In this document: positions 17,394-26,985 of the stretch, one piece after another
Position numbering within the stretch: position 1 is the first letter of the stretch
Layout: every line of letters begins with the position of its first letter
NCBI RefSeq assembly: GCF_044901685.1
Contig: NZ_JBJDPS010000010.1
Span: forward strand, 1 to 64,000
Reading direction: 5' to 3'
Origin: Micromonospora_G sp044901685
GTDB taxonomy: Bacteria > Actinomycetota > Actinomycetes > Mycobacteriales > Micromonosporaceae
Length of the DNA: 64,000 bases
Translations under genes and position numbers: made by a program
Notes under the pieces: model-generated
Told to the model about the DNA's origin: nothing
The model's database searches: none
Seen by the model: the letters and a program-made list of their open reading frames with translations, nothing else

Positions 17394-18561
17394 GCCGTAC
17401 CTCCTCGACGAGGGACACAGCCCCACGCCGCCCCGGACCGTCACCCCGGTACGGGACGTGGTCGCCGACGTGGCCGCCACCGCCGACCGGGGCAGCCGGG
17501 TCGCGGCGGTGCTGATCGCCTTCGGCTGGCACCTGGTGATCAACGTACCGGCGGTGTTCGAGGGCTGGTCGGCGTACCGGTTCCCCTGGGTGGTCGCGGC
17601 GGGCTGGCTGGTTTTTGTCGCCGTGGGCGCGGTCTCCGCCGGCAACCTGCTGACCGGCACACCGAGCCCGACCTGGCGCCTGATCGCCGTCCTGCTGCTG
17701 GTCGAGGCGGTGGTGTTCGTCAACACGCCGGCCCCGCTGGTCTTCCAGCCGGCGAACTGGGGCTGGGGCACGCTCGGCTGGTTCGTCGTCCTGGTGCTCT
17801 GGGGACGACGGGTGATCGCCCTGGTCGCGGTCTTCGCCGTCGAGGCGACGATCGCACTGGTGGCGGTCCACCTCAACGGGCTCGGCGACGCCGCCGGCCT
17901 GAGCCGGTACGTGATGTACACCTACGGCACCGCGACCCTGCCGATCGCCTTCAGCGTGGCGGCGAGCGTGCTGCGCACCCTGGCCGCCCGGACCGCGCGT
18001 ACGGCCACCGCACGGGCCGCGCTGGACGCCGAACGGGTCGCCGCCCAGCGTGCCCAGGCCGATCGGCAGGAACGGCTGGCGCTGGTCAGCCGGACGGCCG
18101 GCGCCGTCCTCGCCGAGCTGGCCGACGGGCGGGCCGACCCGACCGACCCGGCGGTGCAGCGCCGCTGCGCGCTGGAGGCGGCCCGGTTGCGGCGACTGAT
18201 CGCCGAGTCCGACGACGTGCCCGACCCGCTGCTGCACGAACTGCGCGCCGCCGTGGACATCGCCGAACGCAACGGTCTGCCGGTCGAACTCGTCGCCGTG
18301 GGCACGCTGCCGGCGCTGCCCGTGCACGTACGCCGCAGGCTGGCCGAACCGTTGACCGCGACGCTCGCCTCGGCCCGGCGTTCGGCCCGGCTGACCGTGG
18401 TCGCGCAGCCGGACGAGGTGGTGGTCAGTCTGGTCACCTCGGCCACCGGCACCGATCCGGGCGGCTCGGCCGCCCCCGGCGACCCGGACGACGAAGTCGA
18501 GTACGTCTACGAGCGGGATGGGGATCAGGTATGGGCGCAGACCCGGTGGCGGGCCTCGTGA
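17383..18561 (+). CDS. Kinase-like membrane protein lacking catalytic motifs
   Basis: 392 residues, GTG start inside the end of the histidine kinase gene. Four or five membrane helices (about residues 30-190) are followed by a coiled-coil region rich in Ala/Arg (ARTATARAALDAERVAAQRAQ) and a C-terminal part that resembles a HATPase region in length and strand pattern but has no His phosphoacceptor, N box or G box. I read it as a degenerate partner kinase that may form a heterodimer with the upstream kinase or tune it. Overlaps the response regulator start by 4 bp (GTGA). Confidence 0.65.
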   Translation: MRTEPYLLDEGHSPTPPRTVTPVRDVVADVAATADRGSRVAAVLIAFGWHLVINVPAVFEGWSAYRFPWVVAAGWLVFVAVGAVSAGNLLTGTPSPTWRLIAVLLLVEAVVFVNTPAPLVFQPANWGWGTLGWFVVLVLWGRRVIALVAVFAVEATIALVAVHLNGLGDAAGLSRYVMYTYGTATLPIAFSVAASVLRTLAARTARTATARAALDAERVAAQRAQADRQERLALVSRTAGAVLAELADGRADPTDPAVQRRCALEAARLRRLIAESDDVPDPLLHELRAAVDIAERNGLPVELVAVGTLPALPVHVRRRLAEPLTATLASARRSARLTVVAQPDEVVVSLVTSATGTDPGGSAAPGDPDDEVEYVYERDGDQVWAQTRWRAS

Positions 18562-19253
18562 GCGATCCGGCGAAGCGCTTCACCGTCGCCATCGTCGACG
18601 ACCACCCGGTCGTCGTCGAGGGCGTACGCTCCTGGCTCGCGCACGAACCACGGCTGACCGTGGTCGCCACCGGCGAGGACCCGGACGTGGTGCTCGCCCC
18701 GGACCAGCCGGTGGCCGACGTGATCATGCTGGACCTGCGGCTGCACGGACACCTGGTGCTGGACAAGGTCGCCGAGCTCGGTGCCGCCGGCCGCCGGGTG
18801 GTGGTCTACTCCGAACACACCGAGGCGGACGTCATCCTGGCCGTGCTCGACGCCGGGGCGGTGGCGTTCCTGGCCAAGCACGAGGGTCGGGAGCACTGCG
18901 TCGCGACGGTGCTCGCCGCCGCCAGCGACCGGGGCTACGTACCACCGGCGCTCGCCGGCGCCATCGTCGGCGACCGGCGCTCCGGCCGACCGGTGCTGTC
19001 GGAGAAGGAGCGGGAGGCGCTGCTGCTCTGGTTCCAGTCCATGTCGAAGGCATCGGTGGCCCGCCGGATGAACATCAGCGAGCACACCGTCAAGCAGTAC
19101 GTCGACCGCGCCCGGATCAAGTACGCCCGGGCCGGACGGCCGGCCGCCACCAAGGCCGCTCTGCTCGCCCGCGCGATCGAGGACGGCCTCGTACGGGCAG
19201 AGGAGATCACCGACTACCGGTCATACGCCTCACCCGATCAGCCGACCCCCTAA
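18558..19253 (+). CDS. NarL/LuxR-type response regulator
   Basis: 231 residues from GTG 18558, in a GTGA overlap with the preceding stop; ATG 18531 would add nine residues. The receiver domain has VAIVDDHPVVVEG (acidic pair), the phosphoacceptor Asp in MLDLRL, and a Lys in FLAKHEG. The HTH reads LSEKEREALLLWFQ, SVARRMNISEHTVKQYVDRA. Third member of the kinase / kinase-like / regulator operon. The output helix is divergent from the common LuxR consensus (VAxxMNISEHTVKQYV), a pattern found in several actinobacterial regulators. Confidence 0.9.
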   Translation: MSDPAKRFTVAIVDDHPVVVEGVRSWLAHEPRLTVVATGEDPDVVLAPDQPVADVIMLDLRLHGHLVLDKVAELGAAGRRVVVYSEHTEADVILAVLDAGAVAFLAKHEGREHCVATVLAAASDRGYVPPALAGAIVGDRRSGRPVLSEKEREALLLWFQSMSKASVARRMNISEHTVKQYVDRARIKYARAGRPAATKAALLARAIEDGLVRAEEITDYRSYASPDQPTP

Positions 19254-19328
19254 CGGCTGTCATGACTCAGCCCACCGGGTCGGCGAACCTGATCGGGAGG
19301 AAGTTCGTCAACAGGAGGCCCTTCGCCG

Positions 19329-20159
19329 ATGAGCGACGACGCATCCCCGTACTTCGTCCGGCCGCACCGTTTCGACCAGCCCGACCACGACGACCGGGGC
19401 TATCCACAGCTCGACCGGGAACACCGGGTGGTACTTGACCCGGGTGAACGGTCCCTCTGGCACGGTCGGGTGAACGCGGCCGGCTACCTGCTCGGCCCGT
19501 CGCTGGGCAACGGCACCCTGCACTGGTCCCTGCCCCGACCGGTGGAGTTGACGGTCACCGACCGGCGGCTGGCGTTTGTCTGCGACGACTGGGACTTCGA
19601 GGAGGTGACCGTCGGCGGCCCGCCGCCCGGTCGCCCCCGGCACCGTCGTCGCGACCGCGCCGCCGGCCGGATCAGCACCGGCCAGATCCGTTGGCAGTGG
19701 CCGGGCAGGTTGCACCTGATGCCGGCCGAGCCGGCCACCGAGCACCGGCCGCAGCGGCCGGAACGGCTGTTGCTGGTCTGCGACAGCCTGCGGACGATCC
19801 GTCAGCCGGCGCTCGCCCTCGGTGCCGGTGGTGACCTGGGCCGACCCGGCGCCGCCCGGGAGCTGATCCAGCTCGTCCGCCGGGCGGTCGCCCAGTTCCG
19901 GCTCGCCCACCCCGGTACGCCGGAGATGTCGCCACAGGAGCGGGACATCCTCACCTCTCGGGCCTCCTCGGGGCAGCTCTCCGAGGGACTGTCCGATCCC
20001 CGCCGGGGCATCAGTCTTCCCGGGGCGATGGTCGTCGAGTTCACCCACAGGGACGACTATCACCGCCGGTCGACGCGGAGCTCCTTCTCCGCGCGCCGGG
20101 CGCCGCAGGCCGGCAGTGCCGGCCTGCGGCGCTCCCGGCAGCCCGGTTCCGCCTCCTGA
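19329..20159 (+). CDS. Uncharacterised actinobacterial protein
   Basis: 276 residues; AGGAGG-type ribosome site in the 15 nt before ATG 19329. No domain recognised. It has an N-terminal DEHRVVLDPGERSLWHGRV region, a conserved-looking block VELTVTDRRLAFVCDDWDFE and a basic, Arg/Ser-rich tail of about 30 residues. The strand-rich middle with LTVTDRRLAF resembles short-PH/GRAM-like membrane-associated modules, but the match is too weak to name. No membrane helix or signal peptide. Confidence 0.6.
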   Translation: MSDDASPYFVRPHRFDQPDHDDRGYPQLDREHRVVLDPGERSLWHGRVNAAGYLLGPSLGNGTLHWSLPRPVELTVTDRRLAFVCDDWDFEEVTVGGPPPGRPRHRRRDRAAGRISTGQIRWQWPGRLHLMPAEPATEHRPQRPERLLLVCDSLRTIRQPALALGAGGDLGRPGAARELIQLVRRAVAQFRLAHPGTPEMSPQERDILTSRASSGQLSEGLSDPRRGISLPGAMVVEFTHRDDYHRRSTRSSFSARRAPQAGSAGLRRSRQPGSAS

Positions 20160-20366
20160 CCACCGCGCCGCCGTCCGTCGTCCGCGCGTCACCGCACCGC
20201 CCGTCGTCCGCGCGTCACCACTCTTTGTCCACGTGTTGGTGATCCGCCCGGCATGGGTAACGTCTGCCTGGTGCGGGTGACGGGACCTCTGTCGAGACAG
20301 GCACGTTCCGGCACCCGCCAGCAACGGCGGGTGATCTCCCTGCCACCGACCTCGATGGAGGATGTG

Positions 20367-21146
20367 GTGTCCCTGTCCCGCAAGACCAGGCTCTCACGGG
20401 CCGCCTCGGCGCTGGTGCCGCTGGTCGTGGCCATTCTGGCGGTGGCCCACGCCGGTCCGGCCAGCGCCATCGTCAACGGGCTCGACGTGTACCAGGGCCA
20501 GTACGAGTTCTCGGTGAAGTTGACCGCCACCGGCATCCCGACCCCGGACGGAGGACGCCGGGACAGTGCCTGCTCCGGCGCCCTGATCGCGCCGCAGTGG
20601 GTGATCACCGCGGGCCACTGCTTCCGTGACCTGAACGGCGTACCGGTCGAGTATCCGGTGGCCGACCTGACCACCGCGACGGTCGGCCGGGCGATCCTGT
20701 CCAGCGGAGCGGGCCACGTGGTCAAGGTGGTCGCGGTCCGCCAGTCGCCCAGCAACGACGTCGCCCTGGCCAAACTCGAGACGCCGATCACCGACGTCGC
20801 CCCGATCCGGCTGACCACGGTGGCACCGAAGGTCGGCGACGTCCTGCGGCTCACCGGTTACGGCGCCACGTCGGGCACCAACCAGGTGCCCTCCGACCGG
20901 CTCAAGACCGGACGGTTCACCGTCGCGACGGTCGACCCGACGACGATCGGCGTGACCGGGCTGGCACCGGCCCCCGACACCAGCGCGTGCCCGTGGGACT
21001 CGGGCGGGCCGTACTTCAGCGAGTACCGGGGTCGGGCCATTCTGTTCTCGGTGGAGAGCACCGGTCCGGACTGCCCGCACTCGTCGGCCGAGACCACGGC
21101 CCGGGTGGACGTCATCACCGGCTGGATCCGACAGGTCGTCGGCTGA
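20367..21146 (+). CDS. Secreted trypsin-like serine protease (S1)
   Basis: 259 residues from the second of two GTG codons, 5 nt after GGAGG. A signal peptide (RKTRLSRAA, hydrophobic core LVPLVVAILAVAHA) ends at GPASA. The triad is His in TAGHCF, Asp in SPSNDVALAKL and Ser in ACPWDSGGPYF. The mature N-terminus IVNG would follow the signal peptidase site directly, with no propeptide. A disulfide pair is likely between CSGALI and the GHC cysteine. Function: extracellular proteolysis. Followed by a hairpin terminator shared with phoD. Confidence 0.88.
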   Translation: MSLSRKTRLSRAASALVPLVVAILAVAHAGPASAIVNGLDVYQGQYEFSVKLTATGIPTPDGGRRDSACSGALIAPQWVITAGHCFRDLNGVPVEYPVADLTTATVGRAILSSGAGHVVKVVAVRQSPSNDVALAKLETPITDVAPIRLTTVAPKVGDVLRLTGYGATSGTNQVPSDRLKTGRFTVATVDPTTIGVTGLAPAPDTSACPWDSGGPYFSEYRGRAILFSVESTGPDCPHSSAETTARVDVITGWIRQVVG

Positions 21147-21152
21147 ACCGCT

Positions 21153-21183
21153 ACGTCCGGGGCGGGGCTTCCGTCCCGGACGT
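21153..21183. terminator. Hairpin between convergent protease and phosphatase genes
   Basis: 9-bp perfect stem ACGTCCGGG (21153-21161) / CCCGGACGT (21175-21183) with a 13-nt loop, just after the protease stop and about 85 bp from the end of the convergent PhoD gene. Confidence 0.6.
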
Positions 21184-21267
21184 ACGGCAACCGTCCGGCT
21201 CCGGCCGGTCGGCCGGCGCCGCCGCACCCTCGGGTACGGCGGCGCCGTGGTTCGGGAACCGCTCGGT

Positions 21268-22842
21268 TCAGGAGAGCCGGTCCACCTGTACGCCCGGTCG
21301 ACCACTCTCGACCACGAAGCTGGCGTGGGTGCTCACCGGCGCACCCGCCGTGGTGACGTACGGGACCACCCGGTAGTCGCTGCGCCACTCCTGCCGGTCG
21401 AGGGTGCAGCGCACGTAGCCGCGCCGCTGGTTGTAGTACTTCATGTGCGGGTTCGAGGCGAGCCACTCGGTGCCCCGGGCGTCCATGTCGGCGCCGTCGG
21501 CACCGGAGGTGATCGAGGTGCCGAGGAACTCGACGCCGACCGTACGCGACGCCGGGTCGTCGAAGTCCTGCTTGAGGTCGGCCACCATGCTGCAGTGGGC
21601 GTCCCCGGTCACCACCACCATGTTGTCGATCCGCCGCTGGGCCACCCGGTCGAAGATCCGCTGCCGGGCCGGCTCGTACCCGTTCCAGTTGTCCATCGGC
21701 AGCAGCAGCCCCGGACCGGGGTCCCGGTCGGCGCGGGCCATCACGGTCTGCTGGGCCAGGACGTTCCAGGTCGCCCGCGAGTTGGTGAGGCCGTCGAGCA
21801 GCCACTTCTCCTGCTCCGCGCCGAGCATCGAGCGGGACGGGTCGAGCGCGTCGGCACAGCCGGTGGAGGAGCCACCGCCACAGACCTGGTCGTCGCGGTA
21901 CTGCCGGCCGTCGAGCACGTTGAACTCGGCGAGCTGGCCGTACCGGAGCCGCCGGTAGAGCCGCATGTCGGCACCGCGCGGCAGGGCCGCCCGACGCAGC
22001 GGCAGGTGCTCGTAGTACGCCTGGTACGCGGCGGCCCGGCGCTGCCGGAAGCTCTCCGGCGACTGGTTCGCGTCCTCGGAGATCTCGTCGGCGTAGTTGT
22101 TCTCCACCTCGTGGTCGTCCCAGGTGACCGCCCACGGGAACCGGCCGTGCGCGGCCTGGAGGTCGGGATCGGTCTTGTACTGGGCGTGCCGTACCCGGTA
22201 GTCGGCGAGCGAGAAGATCTCCGCCGCCGGCAGGTGCGCCCGCCCGATGGTGCCGGCCGCCGGACCCTCGTAGATGTAGTCGCCGAGGTGTACGACCAGG
22301 TCGAGGTCCTCCTCCAACATGTGCCGGTACGGGGTGAAGTGGCCGGTCGGGTAGTTCTGGCAGGAGACGAAGGCAAAGGCCATGCTGTTCGGCCGGGCCC
22401 GGAAGTCGGGGGCGGTCCTGGTCCGGCCGACCGGGCTGATCTCGTCACCGGCCCGGAAGCGGTAGAAGTACTCGCGGTCGGCGCGCAGTCCGTCCACCTC
22501 CGCGTGCACCGAGTGCCCCAGTTCGGGGGTGGCCAGTTCCAGGCCCCGCCGCGCGATCCGACGGAAGCGCGGGTCCTCGGCGACCTCCCACCACACCGGC
22601 ACGACCCGGCGGGGCATTCCGCCGAGGCCGTCGGCGGCGAGTGCGTCCGGCGCCAGCCGGGTCCAGAGGACAACGCCGTCCGGCAGTGGGTCGCCCGAGG
22701 CGACACCCAGGGTGAACAGGTCGGCGGGAAGCTTGCCGGTGGCCTGGGCCGGGGCGGCGGAGAGACCGGCCACCGCCGCCGCGAGCCCGGCGCCGGCGGC
22801 TCCGGTGAGGCCGAGGAATCCGCGTCGATCGAGGAAGGACAT
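21268..22842 (-). CDS. phoD: PhoD-family alkaline phosphatase, Tat-exported
   Basis: 524 residues. Twin-arginine signal DRRGFLGLTG at residue 5, hydrophobic stretch, and AQA cleavage. The N-terminal PhoD_N fibronectin-like domain is followed by the metallophosphatase core: SCQNYPTGHF, LVVHLGDYIYEG, AVTWDDHEVENNYAD, LLPMDNWNGYEPAR and VVVTGDAHCSMVADL, all expected metal-site blocks for the Fe/Ca centre. It releases phosphate from phosphodiesters and monoesters outside the cell, usually under phosphate starvation. Divergent from the subtilase (248 bp between starts). Confidence 0.93.
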   Translation of the reverse strand: MSFLDRRGFLGLTGAAGAGLAAAVAGLSAAPAQATGKLPADLFTLGVASGDPLPDGVVLWTRLAPDALAADGLGGMPRRVVPVWWEVAEDPRFRRIARRGLELATPELGHSVHAEVDGLRADREYFYRFRAGDEISPVGRTRTAPDFRARPNSMAFAFVSCQNYPTGHFTPYRHMLEEDLDLVVHLGDYIYEGPAAGTIGRAHLPAAEIFSLADYRVRHAQYKTDPDLQAAHGRFPWAVTWDDHEVENNYADEISEDANQSPESFRQRRAAAYQAYYEHLPLRRAALPRGADMRLYRRLRYGQLAEFNVLDGRQYRDDQVCGGGSSTGCADALDPSRSMLGAEQEKWLLDGLTNSRATWNVLAQQTVMARADRDPGPGLLLPMDNWNGYEPARQRIFDRVAQRRIDNMVVVTGDAHCSMVADLKQDFDDPASRTVGVEFLGTSITSGADGADMDARGTEWLASNPHMKYYNQRRGYVRCTLDRQEWRSDYRVVPYVTTAGAPVSTHASFVVESGRPGVQVDRLS

Positions 22843-23090
22843 GAGGAGTTGCTCCTTCGGTCAGACATACGAAGATCAACCCCGATCCTTCGGAGTACGG
22901 GTGAGGCACGGGTTGCCCCTCGGTGGACGACCGGCGGCCATCCCGGGGACACCCGCCGACACCGCCCTCGGCGGAACCCGCGGTGGCCAGACTGCGCCAT
23001 GTCGCAACGACGCCACTCGATCTTGATGCCGGTGTAACAGATCGGTCGGATGCTCTTTGCCAACATCCACTGACCAAAGGGAAAAATCCG

Positions 23091-26000
23091 TTGCCTCGTC
23101 TGACACGTACCCGCAGGCCAGGGCTGATCGCCCTCGGTGCGGTCGCGGCCCTGGCCGTGGGCGTCACCCCGCCCGCCGCAGCCGCACCCGCCGGCCCGGT
23201 CCCACCACACGGCCCGGTAACCGCACCGCCCCCGGCCGGCGGAAACTCGCACAGCGTCACACTGATCACCGGCGACCGGGTCACCGTCGGCACCGCCGCC
23301 GACGGCAGCGCCCTGCGCTCGGTCGAAGGTCCCGGCGGCCGGACGGCCAGCTTCCATCGGGCGGTCGTGGACGGCGCGCTCTACGTCTACCCGGACGCCG
23401 CGCTGCCGTACGTCACGTCGGGGCTGCTCGACCGGCGACTGTTCAACGTGACCCAACTGATCGCCGACGGCTACGACGACGCGCACACCGACCGGCTACC
23501 GCTGATCGTGCGCTACACCGACGCCGCCGCCCGCGCCCGGACCACCGCACCCGTGGCCGGCTCCACCGTGCTACGCCCGCTGACCAGCGTCCAGGGTGCC
23601 GCTCTGGCACAGGAACGGGACCAGGCACCCGCCTTCTGGTCCGCGCTGACCGGCTCACCGACCGGCGACACCACCCGACGTACGGCGAGCGACGCGTCGT
23701 TCACCAGCGGCATCGCGAAGGTGTGGCTCGACGGGCGGGTCACCGCCGACCTGGCCGACTCGACCGCGCAGATCGGCGCCCAGAAGGTCTGGGCCGGCGG
23801 CAACACCGCCACCGGGGTCCCGGTCGCGGTGCTCGACACCGGGGTTGACACCGAGCACCCGGACCTGGCCGGACAGATCGCGAACAGCACCAGCTTCGTG
23901 CCGTACGAGGAGGTGACCGACTACAACGGCCACGGTACGCACGTCGCCTCCACCATCGCCGGCAGCGGCGCCGCCGCCGACGGGCAGGAGAAGGGCGTCG
24001 CCCCCGGCGCCAGACTGCACGTCGGCAAGGTCCTCGACGGCGAGGGCCGGGGCCAGGACTCCTGGATCATCGCCGGCATGGAGTGGGCCGCCCGCCAGGA
24101 GAAGGCCAGAATCGTCAGCATGAGCCTGGGCGGCGGCGCGACCGGCGACACCGACCCGATGACCGAGGCGGTCGAACGGCTCAGCGCCGAGACCGGCGCC
24201 CTCTTCGTGGTCGCCGCCGGCAACAGCGGCCCGCAGAGCATCGGCAGCCCCGGCACGGCCGACTCCGCGCTCACCGTCGGCGCGGTCGATTCCACCGACC
24301 AGCTCGCCGACTTCTCCAGCCAGGGTCCGAGCGTCGGTGACGGCGGGCTCAAGCCGGAGATCACCGCACCCGGCGTCGACATCCTCGCCGCCCGCTCCCA
24401 CCACGTACGCGGCTCCGGTTACTACACCACCATGAGCGGCACCTCGATGGCCACCCCGCACGTCGCCGGGGCCGCCGCGCTGGTGCTCGCCGCCCACCCG
24501 GACTGGACCGGCCAACAGGTCAAGCAGGCCCTGGTGAGCAGCGCCAAGGCCACCCCGGCGTACAGCCCGTACCAGGCCGGTGGCGGGCGGGTCGACGTGG
24601 ACGCGGCGGTCCGCGCCACCGTCTTCGCCACCGCCAGCGCCTCCTCCGGCTTCCACCCCTGGCCGCCGAAGCCCGGCGACACCGACGTCAGGCAGGTGAC
24701 GTACACCAACGTCGGCGACGCGGCGGTCACCCTCGACCTGACCGTCGACGGCACCGCCCCGGCCGGGCTCTTCACCCTCTCCACCAACCGGGTCACCGTG
24801 CCCGCGCACGGCACCGGGACGGTCACCCTCACCGCCACCCTCGACCTGCTCCCGGTCGACCGGGCGATCAGCGGCACGATCCAGGCCAGGGACAACACCG
24901 GTACGCTCCGCGCCCGCACCCTCGTCGGCGCGGTACGCGAGGGACAGCGGCAGAACCTGACCGTGGTCGCCACCGACCGCTCCGGCAAACCCCTCTCCGG
25001 CAAGGTCATCGTCACCGCCAAGAACCTCTTCACCGCGATCGACCTCGACGCCTCCGGCACCGGCACGCTCCGGCTCCCGGTCGGCAGCTACAGCGGCTGG
25101 CTCGGCGCGGACGTACAGGGCGCCAACGGTCCGCACTCGCTCGGTGCGGCGGTGCTCCCCTTCAACGACGTCAAACTCGACCGGGACCGGACCGTCACCC
25201 TGGACGGCACCCAACTGCGCCGAATCCAGGCGTACGTACCGAAGGACGCCACCCCGTCCGCCGTGCGGCTCGACATCCACCGCTCGTTCGCCGACAGCCT
25301 GGTCGAAAGCTCGGGCCTGCCCGGCGACGGGTACGACAGCATCTGGGCGCTGCCCACCGGGAAGAAGGTGACCGACGGCGCGTTCGAGATCGGCGCCCGC
25401 TTCCGCCTGGAACAGCCGGCGCTGGTTGTCGGCACCGGGTCGCGTACCTATGACGACCTGCGGGTGAAGCGGGCGGCGACGCCGCTGCCCACCGGCACCA
25501 CCGAGCTGCCGGCCGTCTTCGCCGCCGACGGAACCGCCGCCGACCTGGACAAACGCGACGTACGCGGCAAGGTGGCCGTGGTCCGCCGCAGCGACGGCAT
25601 CACCATCGCCGAGCAGGCGGCGGGCGCCGCGACCGCCGGGGCGAAACTGCTCCTGGTCGTGAACGACGGTGTCGGCCGGCTCGACCCGTGGGACGAGAAC
25701 CCGTGGACCCCGGAGAGCCCCGCCCCGGTGACCGTGGCCACCCTCACCGCCGACGAGGGCGCGGAGCTGATCGGCCGGTTGCGCCGGGGCCCGGTCCCGC
25801 TGACCGTCACCTCCAACCCCACCACCGACTACCTCTACGACGTGGTGCACCACTGGACCGGCTCGGTCCCGGCGAACCCGACCTGGCGCTCCACCGCTAA
25901 GGACCTGGCCCGGGTCGACGTGCAGTTCCGCAACTTCCGGCCGGGCAAGGCGATGGAGTTCCGCCCCGACGTCTGGCGCGGCTGGGCGGTCGGCAACCAG

Positions 26001-26810
26001 GTCACCGCGCCCGCCCAGGGCGACCGGACCGACTGGGTCACCGCCGACGTCGACTGGCTCGACGACGCCCACATTCTCGGCGAGACCGGCCAGCACCTGA
26101 TCGGGGTCGCCCGCTACCCCGTCGGCCCGACCAGCAGGGTGAGCTGGTTCGGCCCGATCCAGCGCCCCCGGATGGGCCCGATCGGCTACCAGCCGATCCG
26201 CTACCTCGACGCCGTCTACATCCCGGTGCCGGGCTGGGGCGCCTCCGGCGCCGGTTACGTCGGCGAGGCCCGGGGCAACTACGACGTCCGGAACTGGGCC
26301 GCGCTCTACCAGGGCGACCGGCAACTCAGGTGGGGCAACGCCGAATACCTGCCGGTCAGCGGGCTCGCCCCGGAACGGCTGCCGTACCGGCTGGTGGTCG
26401 ACAACGACCGGGCCGACTGGCCGAACCCGTACTCCACCCACACGTTGACCGAGTGGAGCTTCACCTCGGCCGCCACCGGGGCGGAGAAGGAGGAGCCGCT
26501 GCCGCTGATCCAGCTCGACTACGGCGTGCAGACCGACAACGCCGGCAAGGCGACCCGGCGTACGGAGCTGACCGTCGCCGCGTCGCACCTGCCCGGTGTC
26601 ACCGCCGGCATCCGGCAACTCGCCCTGGAGGTCTCCTACGACGACGGGTCGACCTGGCAGCGAGCCAAGCTGACCCAGGGCCAGGGCGGCTGGTCCACCA
26701 CCCTGAAGGCGCCGGCCACGGCACAGTTCGTCACGCTGCGCACCAGCGCCACGGACAGCGCCGGCAACACCGTCGCGCAGACCCTCACCCGGGCCTTCGG
26801 CCTGCGCTGA
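23091..26810 (+). CDS. Large secreted subtilisin-like protease (S8)
   Basis: 1239 residues from a TTG start with AAAGGGA about 10 nt upstream; no ATG is better placed. Signal peptide PRLTRTRRPGLIALGAVAAL to about residue 30, then a propeptide. Catalytic Asp in VLDTGVDTEHPD, His in NGHGTHVAS, Ser in GTSMATPHVAGA, and the oxyanion Asn in AAGNSGP. A PA-like insert (VRGKVAVVRRSDGITIAEQAAG) and several beta-sandwich modules follow, the length class of actinobacterial S8 proteins of 1100-1300 residues. A perfect hairpin follows the stop. Confidence 0.92.
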   Translation: MPRLTRTRRPGLIALGAVAALAVGVTPPAAAAPAGPVPPHGPVTAPPPAGGNSHSVTLITGDRVTVGTAADGSALRSVEGPGGRTASFHRAVVDGALYVYPDAALPYVTSGLLDRRLFNVTQLIADGYDDAHTDRLPLIVRYTDAAARARTTAPVAGSTVLRPLTSVQGAALAQERDQAPAFWSALTGSPTGDTTRRTASDASFTSGIAKVWLDGRVTADLADSTAQIGAQKVWAGGNTATGVPVAVLDTGVDTEHPDLAGQIANSTSFVPYEEVTDYNGHGTHVASTIAGSGAAADGQEKGVAPGARLHVGKVLDGEGRGQDSWIIAGMEWAARQEKARIVSMSLGGGATGDTDPMTEAVERLSAETGALFVVAAGNSGPQSIGSPGTADSALTVGAVDSTDQLADFSSQGPSVGDGGLKPEITAPGVDILAARSHHVRGSGYYTTMSGTSMATPHVAGAAALVLAAHPDWTGQQVKQALVSSAKATPAYSPYQAGGGRVDVDAAVRATVFATASASSGFHPWPPKPGDTDVRQVTYTNVGDAAVTLDLTVDGTAPAGLFTLSTNRVTVPAHGTGTVTLTATLDLLPVDRAISGTIQARDNTGTLRARTLVGAVREGQRQNLTVVATDRSGKPLSGKVIVTAKNLFTAIDLDASGTGTLRLPVGSYSGWLGADVQGANGPHSLGAAVLPFNDVKLDRDRTVTLDGTQLRRIQAYVPKDATPSAVRLDIHRSFADSLVESSGLPGDGYDSIWALPTGKKVTDGAFEIGARFRLEQPALVVGTGSRTYDDLRVKRAATPLPTGTTELPAVFAADGTAADLDKRDVRGKVAVVRRSDGITIAEQAAGAATAGAKLLLVVNDGVGRLDPWDENPWTPESPAPVTVATLTADEGAELIGRLRRGPVPLTVTSNPTTDYLYDVVHHWTGSVPANPTWRSTAKDLARVDVQFRNFRPGKAMEFRPDVWRGWAVGNQVTAPAQGDRTDWVTADVDWLDDAHILGETGQHLIGVARYPVGPTSRVSWFGPIQRPRMGPIGYQPIRYLDAVYIPVPGWGASGAGYVGEARGNYDVRNWAALYQGDRQLRWGNAEYLPVSGLAPERLPYRLVVDNDRADWPNPYSTHTLTEWSFTSAATGAEKEEPLPLIQLDYGVQTDNAGKATRRTELTVAASHLPGVTAGIRQLALEVSYDDGSTWQRAKLTQGQGGWSTTLKAPATAQFVTLRTSATDSAGNTVAQTLTRAFGLR

Positions 26811-26830
26811 GCACTCCCTGACGTAGTAGT

Positions 26831-26861
26831 CGGGCGGGGCCGCACCCGGCGGCCCCGCCCG
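26831..26861 (+). terminator. Strong hairpin terminator after the subtilase
   Basis: Perfect 13-bp stem CGGGCGGGGCCGC / GCGGCCCCGCCCG with the 5-nt loop ACCCG, starting 20 bp after the stop. It insulates the downstream tRNA-array transcription unit from the protease gene. Confidence 0.8.
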
Positions 26862-26901
26862 TACGCCCACCGACGCCGCCAAAGCGCATCGGGAAATGCG
26901 A

Positions 26902-26930
26902 TTGCCACGAACCCGAGCGACGCTTACCTT
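26902..26930 (+). promoter_or_regulatory. Predicted promoter of the leader ORF and tRNA array
   Basis: -35 TTGCCA (26902-26907), 17-bp spacer, -10 TACCTT (26925-26930), giving a start near 26937 and a 5' leader of about 49 nt before the GTG of the small ORF. The -10 keeps the T1, A2, T6 positions that matter most. The nearby TATAAA (26930-26935) is the only comparably AT-rich site and lacks a well-spaced -35. Confidence 0.55.
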
Positions 26931-26985
26931 ATAAAAGCAAGCCGAACACCACTCCGAGAAACACCACCCGGACAAGGAGCCCGCC

